DNA from: Rheinheimera aquimaris
GTDB taxonomy: Bacteria > Pseudomonadota > Gammaproteobacteria > Enterobacterales > Alteromonadaceae
DNA: 64,000 nt
NCBI RefSeq assembly: GCF_020531985.1
Contig: NZ_JAJAVQ010000002.1
Coordinates: forward strand, 806,001 to 870,000
Reading direction: 5' to 3'
This document shows, one piece after another, positions 56,889 through 64,000 of this stretch (positions within the stretch are counted from its first letter, which is position 1; each line of letters starts with the position of its first letter). A model generated the notes under the pieces. That model was not told where the DNA came from and searched no databases. It was given only the letters and a program-made list of their open reading frames with translations. The translations under genes and the position numbers were made by a program.

Positions 56889-57811
56889 CTTAATACGGGA
56901 ATTCCATTGAACCTGCGCAACAGGCTGGATAAATAGCTTCTTATTGCACCGGTTAACTGGCGTTTGACTGCTTGTCCTGCCGCTGAAACAACATAGTAGA
57001 CACCATCACTGATATCTTTTTTGGTGTCGTATTCAATTCGGTTGAGATGGTTAATGATGGCTTGTGTTACACCGTATTTGTTGTCCAACCAATTCAACGC
57101 AAATCCAATACCGATACCTACTAAAATGGCTGCTGCTAAGGGAAATATTGCTATGCTGGCGCCAGTTATTGCCACCAAACCGGCTGATACCACCATACCG
57201 GCTGCATAACCAGCAGCACTTGCGATAGCTGCTTTAACTATGTCGGTTGATATGGTTGCTAACCAGTTTGTCCAGCGGAATTCGTCTTTAAAAATCCAGT
57301 CTATTGTGTTTAATGTCGCAGAAAATATTACTGAGACCAGTACACCACCTCTGGCTGACGCTCTCATTGCTTGTCCGCCGATACCAAGTTGCATGACTTT
57401 ACTGTTGTTCGCCAGGTAGCGGGTGCCTGTTAAGATTTGCCGCAAACCAGCCCGGCCTTTGAAAATAATGTATTTCTTGCCGTTTTGAGTCTGAAAATAG
57501 TATTGCCCTAAAATGCTGCCAGAGCGTTTCATTTCTGCCGCCAATACAGTCAAAACCTTTGCATCTGACCCGGCTGCTACCACAGTAGCACCGTAATTTT
57601 TGCCAAATTGCATAAGGTATTCGTCAAGTGGCATGCCGGTTAGTTGCTCAAATTTAGCAGCGATATGTTGCTGATTTACGCCCTTACTTTTTTGCTCTGC
57701 AATCCAGAGTTCGAGTAGCTCCCGATCATCCTGGACAAAGATATCATGCTGATTCTCATTGAAAGCTGTTTCTAGCTCAGCCCGGCTTAAAACTGGATGG
57801 TTCTGGGACAT
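56885..57811 (-). CDS. Hydrophobic-hairpin protein, possible pore-forming effector
   Basis: A 308-residue protein not recognised by name. Residues 1-110 are soluble and acidic; residues 155-175 are hydrophobic; residues 191-240 form a long Ala/Gly-rich hairpin (AAIASAAGYAAGMVVSAGLV, then ITGASIAIFPLAAAILVGIG) like the inserted hairpins of pore-forming colicins and membrane-acting type VI effectors; the C-terminus is basic. There is no signal peptide. It is followed by two related membrane proteins. The toxin role is an inference from layout; no secretion genes (VgrG, PAAR, Rhs) are in the window. Confidence 0.55.
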   Translation of the reverse strand: MSQNHPVLSRAELETAFNENQHDIFVQDDRELLELWIAEQKSKGVNQQHIAAKFEQLTGMPLDEYLMQFGKNYGATVVAAGSDAKVLTVLAAEMKRSGSILGQYYFQTQNGKKYIIFKGRAGLRQILTGTRYLANNSKVMQLGIGGQAMRASARGGVLVSVIFSATLNTIDWIFKDEFRWTNWLATISTDIVKAAIASAAGYAAGMVVSAGLVAITGASIAIFPLAAAILVGIGIGFALNWLDNKYGVTQAIINHLNRIEYDTKKDISDGVYYVVSAAGQAVKRQLTGAIRSYLSSLLRRFNGIPVLR

Positions 57812-57944
57812 AAAATTCTTCCGTGATAAATTGTTAATTTGGTGTGATTAAAACATTTCGTAAATTACTACGCAACTGAAAAAACAGTTCCTAACTTTTT
57901 AAGATTCTGGCTTGGATATGTTGAGTATTTCCGGCAAAAGATAT

Positions 57945-57983
57945 TATGCGCAGGTTATTTGCGCATAGAATTTGCGTTATACT
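57945..57983 (+). promoter_or_regulatory. ccdAB promoter with inverted-repeat operator
   Basis: A perfect seven-base inverted repeat TATGCGC/GCGCATA (57945-57951 with 57961-57967, nine-base spacer) covers the -35 region (TTATTT, 57955-57960), 17 bases before a -10-like TATACT (57978-57983). Position and symmetry suit autorepression by the CcdA-CcdB complex. Confidence 0.65.
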
Positions 57984-58025
57984 TTTGAGCATCGCGCTAT
58001 GCAGTCAATCTGTAAGGAGCTTTTG

Positions 58026-58256
58026 ATGAATCAGAAATTAAAATCAGCATGTAATACCTCTGTTGATGCCGCTTTGCTGGCTGAGGCAAAGGCGCTGAAT
58101 ATCAGCCCGTCTGTGGTATTGGAGCAAGCGCTTAAAAAAGCCGTTAGCCAGGCTAAAGCTGAATTATGGCGAGAGCAAAATGCTGAGGCGATAGCCGCTT
58201 ATAACCAGCAAATAGCAGAGCAAGGCACATTTGCTGAGCGGTTAGGGCAGATTTAG
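58026..58256 (+). CDS. ccdA: CcdA-family antitoxin
   Basis: A 76-residue antitoxin. The N-terminal half has the ribbon-helix-helix pattern VDAALLAEAKALNISPSVVLEQAL, and the C-terminus (WREQNAEAIAAYNQQIAEQGTFAERL) is the CcdB-binding tail typical of the family. The ATG at 58026 is preceded by TAAGGAGC. The stop shares one base with the GTG start of ccdB. It counteracts CcdB, which acts on DNA gyrase in known members. Confidence 0.9.
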   Translation: MNQKLKSACNTSVDAALLAEAKALNISPSVVLEQALKKAVSQAKAELWREQNAEAIAAYNQQIAEQGTFAERLGQI

Positions 58257-58549
58257 TGTTAGCGCAATTTAGCGTGGCCTGCGTTGAACAGCAGTTAGTC
58301 GTGGTATTAACCAATACCCTGTTCCACGATATTGACAGGTTATTAGTTGCGCTAATTAAACCTGATACAGGCAATGCCTTACTGACATCTTTTCATTTAC
58401 CTGTGAGTATCAATGGGCAGGCTTATTTTATCGATCTGCTGGATATCGCTTCTGTATCCGCCAAGCGGCTAAAAGCCAACGGAATTAACTTACAACACTG
58501 TAGCGGGCAAATTAAAGCCGGTATCGACTTACTTATCGACGGTTTTTGA
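58256..58549 (+). CDS. ccdB: CcdB-family gyrase toxin
   Basis: A 97-residue toxin of the CcdB fold, starting at a GTG overlapping the ccdA stop by one base. Alignable features are FSVACVEQQLVVVLTN, the central TSFHLPV and the C-terminal helix IKAGIDLLIDGF. The plasmid-F toxin ends in W-G-I, needed for poisoning gyrase; here the end is D-G-F, so the tryptophan is absent. Chromosomal CcdB proteins vary here, so activity is uncertain. No frame damage is seen. Confidence 0.82.
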   Translation: MLAQFSVACVEQQLVVVLTNTLFHDIDRLLVALIKPDTGNALLTSFHLPVSINGQAYFIDLLDIASVSAKRLKANGINLQHCSGQIKAGIDLLIDGF

Positions 58550-58590
58550 CATTTCAAATTACGTTATCGGCTCTTAACCAAGGCTAAGTT

Positions 58591-59139
58591 GTGAAGAAAT
58601 TATTTTGGGCTGCACTTTTACTTATCACTGTACCGCTAATCGATAGCCTGTTTCTTGGCAATGCTTTTGGCATTAACTGGCACAGCCCCAAGTTGATGTA
58701 TCAGGTAAGCGTGTATCTGGTTCCGATTAAACTGTTGTTAACCATAACGGGTATAGTGCTGCTGTTAAAAATTCCTGCGCAAGGTTGGGCCAAAGCTGGC
58801 AAATATAGTGTTGTAACTGTTGGGGTTTTACATTGCTGCCTGCTGGCATTGATATGTCTGGCGTATTTGGTTTTTGGTGATAAAACTAAGTTTTATCAGG
58901 AAAATGGCAATATTCATTTGTACACCGCGGATACTGGCGCTATGGGTAAGTCGTACCATTATTTTGATTTTATCTGCCGTGGTAAGTTTGGTTTTTTCAC
59001 ACCTATACCTATCAGCCGGGAAGATTGGCTCGGACAGTTTAGTTTTGAACAAAGCGGTAATCAGTTAGTGATCCGCCAACTTAATAATGACGAGACAAAC
59101 GTGATTACCCGCGATATACCCACAAATAGCTGTAAATAA
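58591..59139 (+). CDS. Unrecognised membrane protein with three helices
   Basis: A 182-residue protein from a GTG at 58591 (AAGGCTAAG upstream). Helices are at about residues 4-22, 36-60 and 73-97; residues 98-182 form a soluble tail rich in aromatic and polar residues with C129 and C181. No family is recognised. It lies just after ccdAB and may belong to the same accessory segment as the effector/immunity-like genes, but it does not carry their GY-x2-C motif. Confidence 0.6.
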   Translation: MKKLFWAALLLITVPLIDSLFLGNAFGINWHSPKLMYQVSVYLVPIKLLLTITGIVLLLKIPAQGWAKAGKYSVVTVGVLHCCLLALICLAYLVFGDKTKFYQENGNIHLYTADTGAMGKSYHYFDFICRGKFGFFTPIPISREDWLGQFSFEQSGNQLVIRQLNNDETNVITRDIPTNSCK

Positions 59140-59344
59140 CCGACTGAGAGCCAACGCTTTGGCTTCTCCTAGCTAAACGTAAGTGTAAGGCATTGAAGCG
59201 TACTCTGATGTGTAAACAAAACCCAGTTCAGATACTTAAGGTTGGTAGTTGCCAGACAAATTAAGCGTACAGACAGCTACAAGCCGGATACTGGCTTACT
59301 TGCCCAACTTTGGACTGTTTTGAACAACAAGGTGACCGTAAAAG

Positions 59345-59935
59345 ATGCTGAATTCAAAAACACTATCTGCAGACACCTGGCTAGAGCGGCTGGAAAGCTC
59401 TAATTACACCTATTTACTGTTGTTTGCGCTGTCGATGGGCGAAACGCTGATTTTACCGATACCAATTGAGGCGATTTTAATTCCGTGGATGCTACGCAAG
59501 CCGGAAAAGCGCTGGGTGATTGCCGCTGTTGCACTGGCTGGCAATATTACAGCGGCGTCGCTTGGCTACTGGCTGGGAGCGCTGGCGATGGATCAATGGG
59601 GCGACAGCCTGATTCAGCTGTTTGGCGGTGCCGAGGTGTACGACAGTTTTGCCACTGAGCTAAAAGAGAACGGTTTTATGTCGGTGCTGGCGGTCGGTAT
59701 TACGCCGACGCCCTTGCAAATTGCCATGCTGGCCGCCGGTGCTACCGGCTTTTCATTTGTATTGTTTTTGCTGGCGGTGGCGTTGTCACGCTCGGTACGC
59801 TACTTTGGGCTGGCGCTGCTGGTACAATTTGCCGGTGATGCGGCAATGAAGCTGTGGCGGCGTTATTCACGCCAGCTTGGCGCAGTGCTGCTGGTGCTGG
59901 CGGGCGTTTGGGTTTGGTTTACCTTCTTCAGGTAA
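59345..59935 (+). CDS. DedA/YqaA-type VTT-domain membrane protein
   Basis: A 196-residue protein with about five helices. The VTT (SNARE-associated) signature reads GETLILPIPIEAILIP and GNITAASLGYWLGALAMDQWG, and ELKENGFMSVLAVGITPTPLQIAMLAAGATG follows as the second half. Related DedA proteins are undecaprenyl-phosphate or lipid scramblases or transporters; this shorter YqaA type is less studied. It seems monocistronic. The 205 bases before it hold only a weak inverted repeat. Confidence 0.85.
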   Translation: MLNSKTLSADTWLERLESSNYTYLLLFALSMGETLILPIPIEAILIPWMLRKPEKRWVIAAVALAGNITAASLGYWLGALAMDQWGDSLIQLFGGAEVYDSFATELKENGFMSVLAVGITPTPLQIAMLAAGATGFSFVLFLLAVALSRSVRYFGLALLVQFAGDAAMKLWRRYSRQLGAVLLVLAGVWVWFTFFR

Positions 59936-60027
59936 AATGCCAGTGAGTTCATAGCGTTGTAATATTAATTGATGTTAAATGCTGCAGTTGCTGCTAGCAT
60001 AAGTTGTTCATAGTTCAGGGATGATTT

Positions 60028-61194
60028 ATGCGCTACCTGTTGTTTACCATAACATTACTGCTAACCTCATTACCGCTCGCGGCGCAGCAGCAATATACTG
60101 ACGGTGCCTGTATTTTACTGCAGCAGCAAATAGATCGTTTTGATCAACAGCGGCAGAACAGTAACTACCGCAGTGCCAAACGCGAATATGACCGCTATTG
60201 CCAAAAGCCGGTACACGCCGTGCCGCGTGGCAGCCAGGCGCGCCAGGCCGTGCCGGTAACCACTGCCCCAGCTGAGCCAACAGAAAACGTTACTACGCCG
60301 CCCACGCCGGTAAAGGTTGTAACACAAGCTGAAGCTGAGCGCAGCGCTACAGTTTCTGCAGAAGCCCGTGTAAACGGCGCTGACAGCATAAAGCCGGCAG
60401 AAATCACCTCAGCAGACGTTTCAGCAGTAGAAGTTAGCCCTAAGCCGGTGATCACGTTACCAGAGCCTGCTAAAGCGGAACCGGTGCAGGCGCAACCTGA
60501 AACTGCAGCGCCTGAGCTGGTTTCGCCTGCCGCTGAAACCGTTGCGCTGCCGCACGCTACTGAGCCGGCAGCGCAGCAAGACATGCTTGGACTGGTGTTA
60601 AATAGCATACCGCTGATTGCAGCTAACATTGTTGCACTGCTACTGGTGATATTTTTACTAACCTCGTGGCTTGGCTATAACCTGCCAGGGTTTAAAGGGG
60701 TGTTTGCCGAGTACAAGTTAAACCAGCTGCTGCGCTGGCGTTTATCTAAGCAATATCTGCATTTTCGCAAGCTTAAATTGTTTACCGCCAAAGATGAGCT
60801 TACCGAAATTGACCATCTGGTGTTGTGCCCATACGGTATTTTTGTCATTGCTGTCAGAAGCGATCGTGGCCGTATCGGTGGCAGCGAAACGGCTGCCAAC
60901 TGGAACCGGCACTACTTTGGTGCTACCAAACAGTTGATGAACCCGCTGCATCAGAACTTTAAAAACGTTGAGGCGGTTAAACACCTGTTGCAGTTGCAGG
61001 GCACGGACACCGCACAGGCTGTGCATTCGGTCATTGCCTTTAACCGGGTAGCCCAGTTTGCCAGCAGCATGCCCGCCAATGTGATGTTTGTAGATTCGGC
61101 GGCAGATTATATCAAGCAATTTACCGATGTGGTGTTAACCGAAGAGCAGGTAAGCCGCTTTGCTGCTGTGCTAAAACAAGCCAGCACGGCTTAG
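60028..61194 (+). CDS. Membrane-anchored NERD-domain protein, copy 2 (nuclease signature lost)
   Basis: A 388-residue paralogue of the protein at 54706-55740. It shares the signal peptide, the two-cysteine segment (C28, C58; YTDGACILLQQQ), a longer Pro/Ala/Glu linker (residues 61-185), a membrane helix (about 190-215) and the NERD domain. D262 of TEIDHLV is kept, but the E-x-K is A275-V-R277 (FVIAVRSDRG), so the acidic and lysine residues of the nuclease signature are gone. It is probably catalytically inactive and may act as a partner or decoy of copy 1. ATG at 60028 has AGGG eight bases before it. Confidence 0.82.
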   Translation: MRYLLFTITLLLTSLPLAAQQQYTDGACILLQQQIDRFDQQRQNSNYRSAKREYDRYCQKPVHAVPRGSQARQAVPVTTAPAEPTENVTTPPTPVKVVTQAEAERSATVSAEARVNGADSIKPAEITSADVSAVEVSPKPVITLPEPAKAEPVQAQPETAAPELVSPAAETVALPHATEPAAQQDMLGLVLNSIPLIAANIVALLLVIFLLTSWLGYNLPGFKGVFAEYKLNQLLRWRLSKQYLHFRKLKLFTAKDELTEIDHLVLCPYGIFVIAVRSDRGRIGGSETAANWNRHYFGATKQLMNPLHQNFKNVEAVKHLLQLQGTDTAQAVHSVIAFNRVAQFASSMPANVMFVDSAADYIKQFTDVVLTEEQVSRFAAVLKQASTA

Positions 61195-61202
61195 TGGTTA
61201 TG

Positions 61203-61931
61203 TCAGTGACTGCTGGCTTTTAGCGCCGGGCGGCGTTTACGCGGCCTGAAGCGCTGCCACAACAGTACTATGCCGCTTAATGTAAACATCAGCGCCGCGG
61301 CGGAAAAGCTGATCAACAGCGGGTTGTTAAAGTTGCTGCGATCCTGGTAATCCATAATGTGTAACATCCAGAGAAAATCAAACAGCCGCCAGCTGTCGGT
61401 ACGCACCCGTGTCACCGCGCCGGTGGCCGGGTCCAGATAAAAGCGACTGTGCTCGCTGTCATTAAACTGCAGTTGCCACAGCGGGGCCTTCAGATGCTGC
61501 ACTTCTTGTGGCAATTGCTGCAGCAGCGTAGCGGCGACGATTTCACTGTTGCCGCTGTACTGTGCCAGTGCCAGCTGCCGGATATTCTGCTCGGATAAAC
61601 TCTCAAGCGGCTCACCATCGACCGCACTGTAGCGGGATAAGCTGTTACCCTCTTCAACCAGATAAACCGGCAGGGCGCTAAGCTGATTGTTTTGCCAGGC
61701 CAGGCGCTGACTTAAACTTAAGCTGGCATGCGCACTGTGTTGTTGCAGTACCTGTTGCGGGCTGACACCGGCCTGCTGCCATTGCACTGCTGCCGTTTGG
61801 CGCAGATGTTCGCCGCGCACCTGTTCAATCGGTAAAATGGCCATCACCAGGCCACTTAAAAACCACAGCGTAATTTGTACTACCAGAATAAGCCCCAGCC
61901 AGTTATGCAGGGTACGGCACAGTTTTAACAT
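61203..61931 (-). CDS. PepSY-associated transmembrane protein
   Basis: A 242-residue membrane protein with one N-terminal helix (about residues 10-32, GLILVVQITLWFLSGLVMAI), a periplasmic PepSY-like region (about 55-190, with RFYLDPATGAVTRVRT and the typical LWMLHIMDY) and one C-terminal helix (about 205-228, FSAAALMFTLSGIVLLW) with a basic tail. Family members occur in metal reduction and iron-uptake loci, where the role is unclear. The ATG at 61931 is used; a TTG at 61967 would add 12 residues. It ends eight bases from the convergent NERD copy 2. Confidence 0.82.
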   Translation of the reverse strand: MLKLCRTLHNWLGLILVVQITLWFLSGLVMAILPIEQVRGEHLRQTAAVQWQQAGVSPQQVLQQHSAHASLSLSQRLAWQNNQLSALPVYLVEEGNSLSRYSAVDGEPLESLSEQNIRQLALAQYSGNSEIVAATLLQQLPQEVQHLKAPLWQLQFNDSEHSRFYLDPATGAVTRVRTDSWRLFDFLWMLHIMDYQDRSNFNNPLLISFSAAALMFTLSGIVLLWQRFRPRKRRPALKASSH

Positions 61932-62036
61932 GCAATATTGTTCAGCAGATGGTGGATGGGCTATCAAAACAGAAAAGCGCCACCGCTGTAAAGTGGCAAA
62001 TTGCCGCAGCCGGTGGCGTGATCAGAGGTGTAACGC

Positions 62037-62258
62037 TTAACCATGGTGGCTACGGCGGTTATCACGTACCAGCCACCAGACCAGATACGCCAGAATAATG
62101 TAAGGCAGCAGGCTAAATACCAGCGATACGCCAACGCCAAACAAAGTAGCGGCAATACCAACGGCTACACCAAAAGCGGTGGCAACCACACCTATTAAGG
62201 TTGGAAAGCAGTAAAGGCCTAAAACAATAACTAAGATGATGGCGATGGTTCTGTTCAT
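62037..62258 (-). CDS. Small hydrophobic membrane protein
   Basis: A 73-residue protein made almost entirely of two hydrophobic stretches (about residues 4-42 and 46-62) with a basic end RDNRRSHHG. It resembles phage-shock-type small membrane proteins in form only. The ATG at 62258 has GGAAG before it. No function can be assigned. Confidence 0.65.
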   Translation of the reverse strand: MNRTIAIILVIVLGLYCFPTLIGVVATAFGVAVGIAATLFGVGVSLVFSLLPYIILAYLVWWLVRDNRRSHHG

Positions 62259-62432
62259 AACGGCTTCCTTTTAAGTGACGCCCTGGGCGTTTACTTAACG
62301 CCATCAAATGTTATGCCAGATTTTTTATTGTATTAAATCAATGTCTTGTGGTTTGCCTGGGCGCTAACGAGTGTGCCAGCCCCCAGATATTAGTGTTTTT
62401 AACCATTAGTTGGTAAAAAATGGCTATAGCTG
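62259..62432. other. Intergenic gap, nothing recognised
   Basis: AT-leaning sequence between the small membrane protein and the lipoprotein gene. It must hold the promoter of the former on the minus strand; no clear -35/-10 pair or hairpin was identified. Confidence 0.4.
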
Positions 62433-63122
62433 TCAGAGCGGCGTAAAGCGTAGCTCCAGCTCACGGTAATACAGCCGGGTTAAGCCTTCAAAGCCAGAGT
62501 CGGTGCCAAGAAACACCCAGATGCTGCCATCGGCGTTACTGGTAAATTGCAAAGGTGTATTGCCTGAGCCAGTGACAATTTTGCTGGCAAACTTATCGCT
62601 ATCACAGCTGATTTCGCCAGAGGCAATGTTACCTATCACACGCGCATTGCTGCCATCCTGGCTTTGATTGCCTTTATCCACGTTCAGATAGTAACCCGAT
62701 TGCTGTGGCTCCTGGCTGGCATAACCGAACTTCAGATACACTGACTCGCCCGGGGCACCGCCTACGCCCATGCAGTCTGAAGCAGCGTCGGTCAGAAACC
62801 GTACTGATACCGACAGCTGATAACGGGTTGCCGGTTCCAGCCCGGTAATTTTGCGTTTGATGTACATAAACAAGTCATCGCTGCGGTTCATGCCCTGCAG
62901 ATAAAAGCCCTGGCCGGTAAAGCCGGTTGGCAGGTTGCGCACACCGCTTTGTAGCTGATAAATAGTGGCGTTGTCGGTAGGGTAATCTGAAAAGCCTGCC
63001 TGCCACTGCTGGTTGCCCTGGCGAAAATCGTAGTAGTGGGCCGGTGAGGTGCCGGTGTCCAATTCACAACCATTGAGTAATAACAGGCTGCTGGTCAGCA
63101 GCGCAAGCGCTGGTAGTTTCAT
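62433..63122 (-). CDS. Lipoprotein of unknown function
   Basis: A 229-residue lipoprotein. The lipobox LLNGC gives the modified cysteine at residue 19. The mature part looks like a single beta-sandwich (YDFRQGNQQWQAGFSDYP at the start, ATRYQLSVSVRFLTD in the middle, DGSIWVFLGTDSGFEGLTRLYY at the end), and conserved-looking cysteines lie near 117 and 174. The pattern is that of carbohydrate-binding or surface lipoproteins, but no family is recognised. It is separate from the carbonic anhydrase gene, with its terminator in between. Confidence 0.7.
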   Translation of the reverse strand: MKLPALALLTSSLLLLNGCELDTGTSPAHYYDFRQGNQQWQAGFSDYPTDNATIYQLQSGVRNLPTGFTGQGFYLQGMNRSDDLFMYIKRKITGLEPATRYQLSVSVRFLTDAASDCMGVGGAPGESVYLKFGYASQEPQQSGYYLNVDKGNQSQDGSNARVIGNIASGEISCDSDKFASKIVTGSGNTPLQFTSNADGSIWVFLGTDSGFEGLTRLYYRELELRFTPL

Positions 63123-63249
63123 GCTGCAGTTTTCCTTATTGCGGGTACTGCAGGAAGCTTAACGTTGCTGCCAGCGCCGAAGTGTAACTGATTGCAACCA
63201 AATTGAAGTTAAGTGTTAAATGCTGTGCTGATAGCGGCAGCAGGGCACA

Positions 63250-63283
63250 GAAAAGGCGCCACAGTATAATAGCTGTGGCGCCT
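63250..63283 (-). terminator. Terminator of the carbonic anhydrase gene
   Basis: Perfect 11-base-pair stem AGGCGCCACAG/CTGTGGCGCCT (63254-63264 with 63273-63283). On the minus strand it is followed by TTTT. It lies about 24 bases past the carbonic anhydrase stop. Confidence 0.88.
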
Positions 63284-63306
63284 AGAGGCAGAGTTACAAT
63301 GTCAGG

Positions 63307-64000
63307 TTATTGCAGGATAACGCGGGCATTGACCGCTTGCAGCGGGCGGTTGTTTTCGTGGTGAATATGATGCACCAGCTGTTTTAACTGTGCGTTACTG
63401 GCGGTGACCGGTTGTTTTAACACTAACCAGCGCACGCCCTCAGAGCACGGCGGCGTAGTCAGTGAACCGTTAAAACGGTAGTAGTCACGCTCGGATGGTA
63501 GAAGTGCAGCTGCGGGCAGATCTGTTGTCAGCGATGCTTTGCCACCGATGTCGGGGGCTTGTTGCCACACTTTGTCCAGTAACGCATTAGGCTGACCCGC
63601 TTCAAACATCACAGCAACAACGGCCAGATGGTTGTCTTTGTCGGCATGAACCAGGTGTGCCTCCATCGGATAGGATTTACCGTTGATATGGTTTTCGCTC
63701 GGCACATGAAAATGAAACTGCTTCAGTTCAAAGCTGACACCATCGACCACAATACTGTTACCGGCTTTGGCATTGACCTGCACGGTGTGGCCGTTATTGA
63801 TAATGTCACTGCTACCGGCCGGGTAATTAAAGCTGATAGGTGCAAGTTCAGCGTCAACAAAGCCAGTCAGATTAACCGGTGACTGGTTGCTGCCGTTACA
63901 CATACTGAATTCTGCACTCAGTTGTGCCCAGTTTGCCGGGCCTTTGTCGCCGCTGTAATCCCATTCAGTGGCCTGCACCGCTGTTACCAGCGCCGCCGAA
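63307..64000 (-). CDS. Alpha-carbonic anhydrase, periplasmic, 5' end outside the window
   Basis: At least 230 residues are visible; the frame continues past the window edge with SAALVTAVQA, the end of a signal peptide. The mature protein begins TEWDYSGDKGP. Zinc histidines are in FHFHVPSENH (two) and AHLVH (third); the C-terminal half has TTPPCSEGVRWLVL, the conserved alpha-class stretch. It interconverts CO2 and bicarbonate in the periplasm. A GTG at 63978 could be read as a start, but the upstream in-frame signal peptide shows it is not. Confidence 0.93.
   Translation of the reverse strand, partial: SAALVTAVQATEWDYSGDKGPANWAQLSAEFSMCNGSNQSPVNLTGFVDAELAPISFNYPAGSSDIINNGHTVQVNAKAGNSIVVDGVSFELKQFHFHVPSENHINGKSYPMEAHLVHADKDNHLAVVAVMFEAGQPNALLDKVWQQAPDIGGKASLTTDLPAAALLPSERDYYRFNGSLTTPPCSEGVRWLVLKQPVTASNAQLKQLVHHIHHENNRPLQAVNARVILQ

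Noticed and set aside
59140..59344. A terminator or small RNA in the gap before the DedA-family gene
   Set aside because: The inverted repeat GAGAGCCA/TGGCTTCTC near 59145 is imperfect and has no T run; nothing else was recognised.
53205..61194. Prophage or insertion sequence
   Set aside because: No integrase, transposase, phage structural gene, terminal inverted repeat or attachment-site duplication was found in this segment.
63307..63978. GTG at 63978 as the start of the carbonic anhydrase
   Set aside because: The frame continues upstream to the window edge with the end of a signal peptide, so the true start is outside the window.

Overview
The window is chromosomal DNA of a gammaproteobacterium. 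Gene order (lpoA-rsmI-rnpB, a complete dcw cluster from mraZ to lpxC, secA-mutT, yacG-zapD-coaE-pilD-pilC-pilB-pilA, nadC-ampD-ampE-pdhR-aceE-aceF-lpdA) and protein style fit an Alteromonadales/Chromatiaceae-like organism of the Rheinheimera/Alishewanella kind. That placement is inference from synteny and not a database match. The cell makes meso-diaminopimelate murein (DNPR motif in MurE), LPS (LpxC), type IV pili, and loads its replicative helicase with DciA.

Layout. 0-3.6 kb: start of diaA, yraN and lpoA on the minus strand, then rsmI and the RNase P RNA gene on the plus strand. 3.6-10.4 kb: an inserted murein-peptide block with a TonB-dependent receptor, a secreted NlpC/P60 peptidase, an L-Ala-D/L-Glu epimerase and a MurR-like RpiR regulator, with a matching palindrome upstream of the peptidase and of the regulator. 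10.6-28.3 kb: 16 tightly overlapping dcw genes behind a promoter with four MraZ repeats. 28.4-37.8 kb: dciA, secA, mutT, then yacG, zapD, coaE and pilDCB on the minus strand.

37.9-43.1 kb is accessory DNA on both sides of pilA: a serine hydrolase with an isoprenylcysteine-methyltransferase-like membrane protein, then a RelB antitoxin whose ParE toxin gene is broken, a cold-shock/DUF1294 protein, and an intact MntA-HepT module. 43.2-53.2 kb returns to the core: nadC, an aspartic protease, ampDE, and pdhR-aceEF-lpdA with two PdhR boxes.

53.2-61.2 kb is a second accessory region: an AT-rich dGTPase gene, two paralogous membrane-anchored NERD-domain proteins (one lacking the E-x-K nuclease signature) that bracket a three-gene membrane-protein operon resembling a pore-forming effector with two related immunity proteins, a CcdAB module, and a DedA-family protein. 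61.2-64 kb carries a PepSY-type membrane protein, a small membrane protein, a lipoprotein and an alpha-carbonic anhydrase cut by the window end.

The strongest candidates for something undescribed are the three-gene effector/immunity-like operon, the NERD pair around it, and the local regulon of the murein-peptide block. The clearest directly readable oddity is the parE remnant, with an in-frame hexanucleotide expansion and one nonsense codon.
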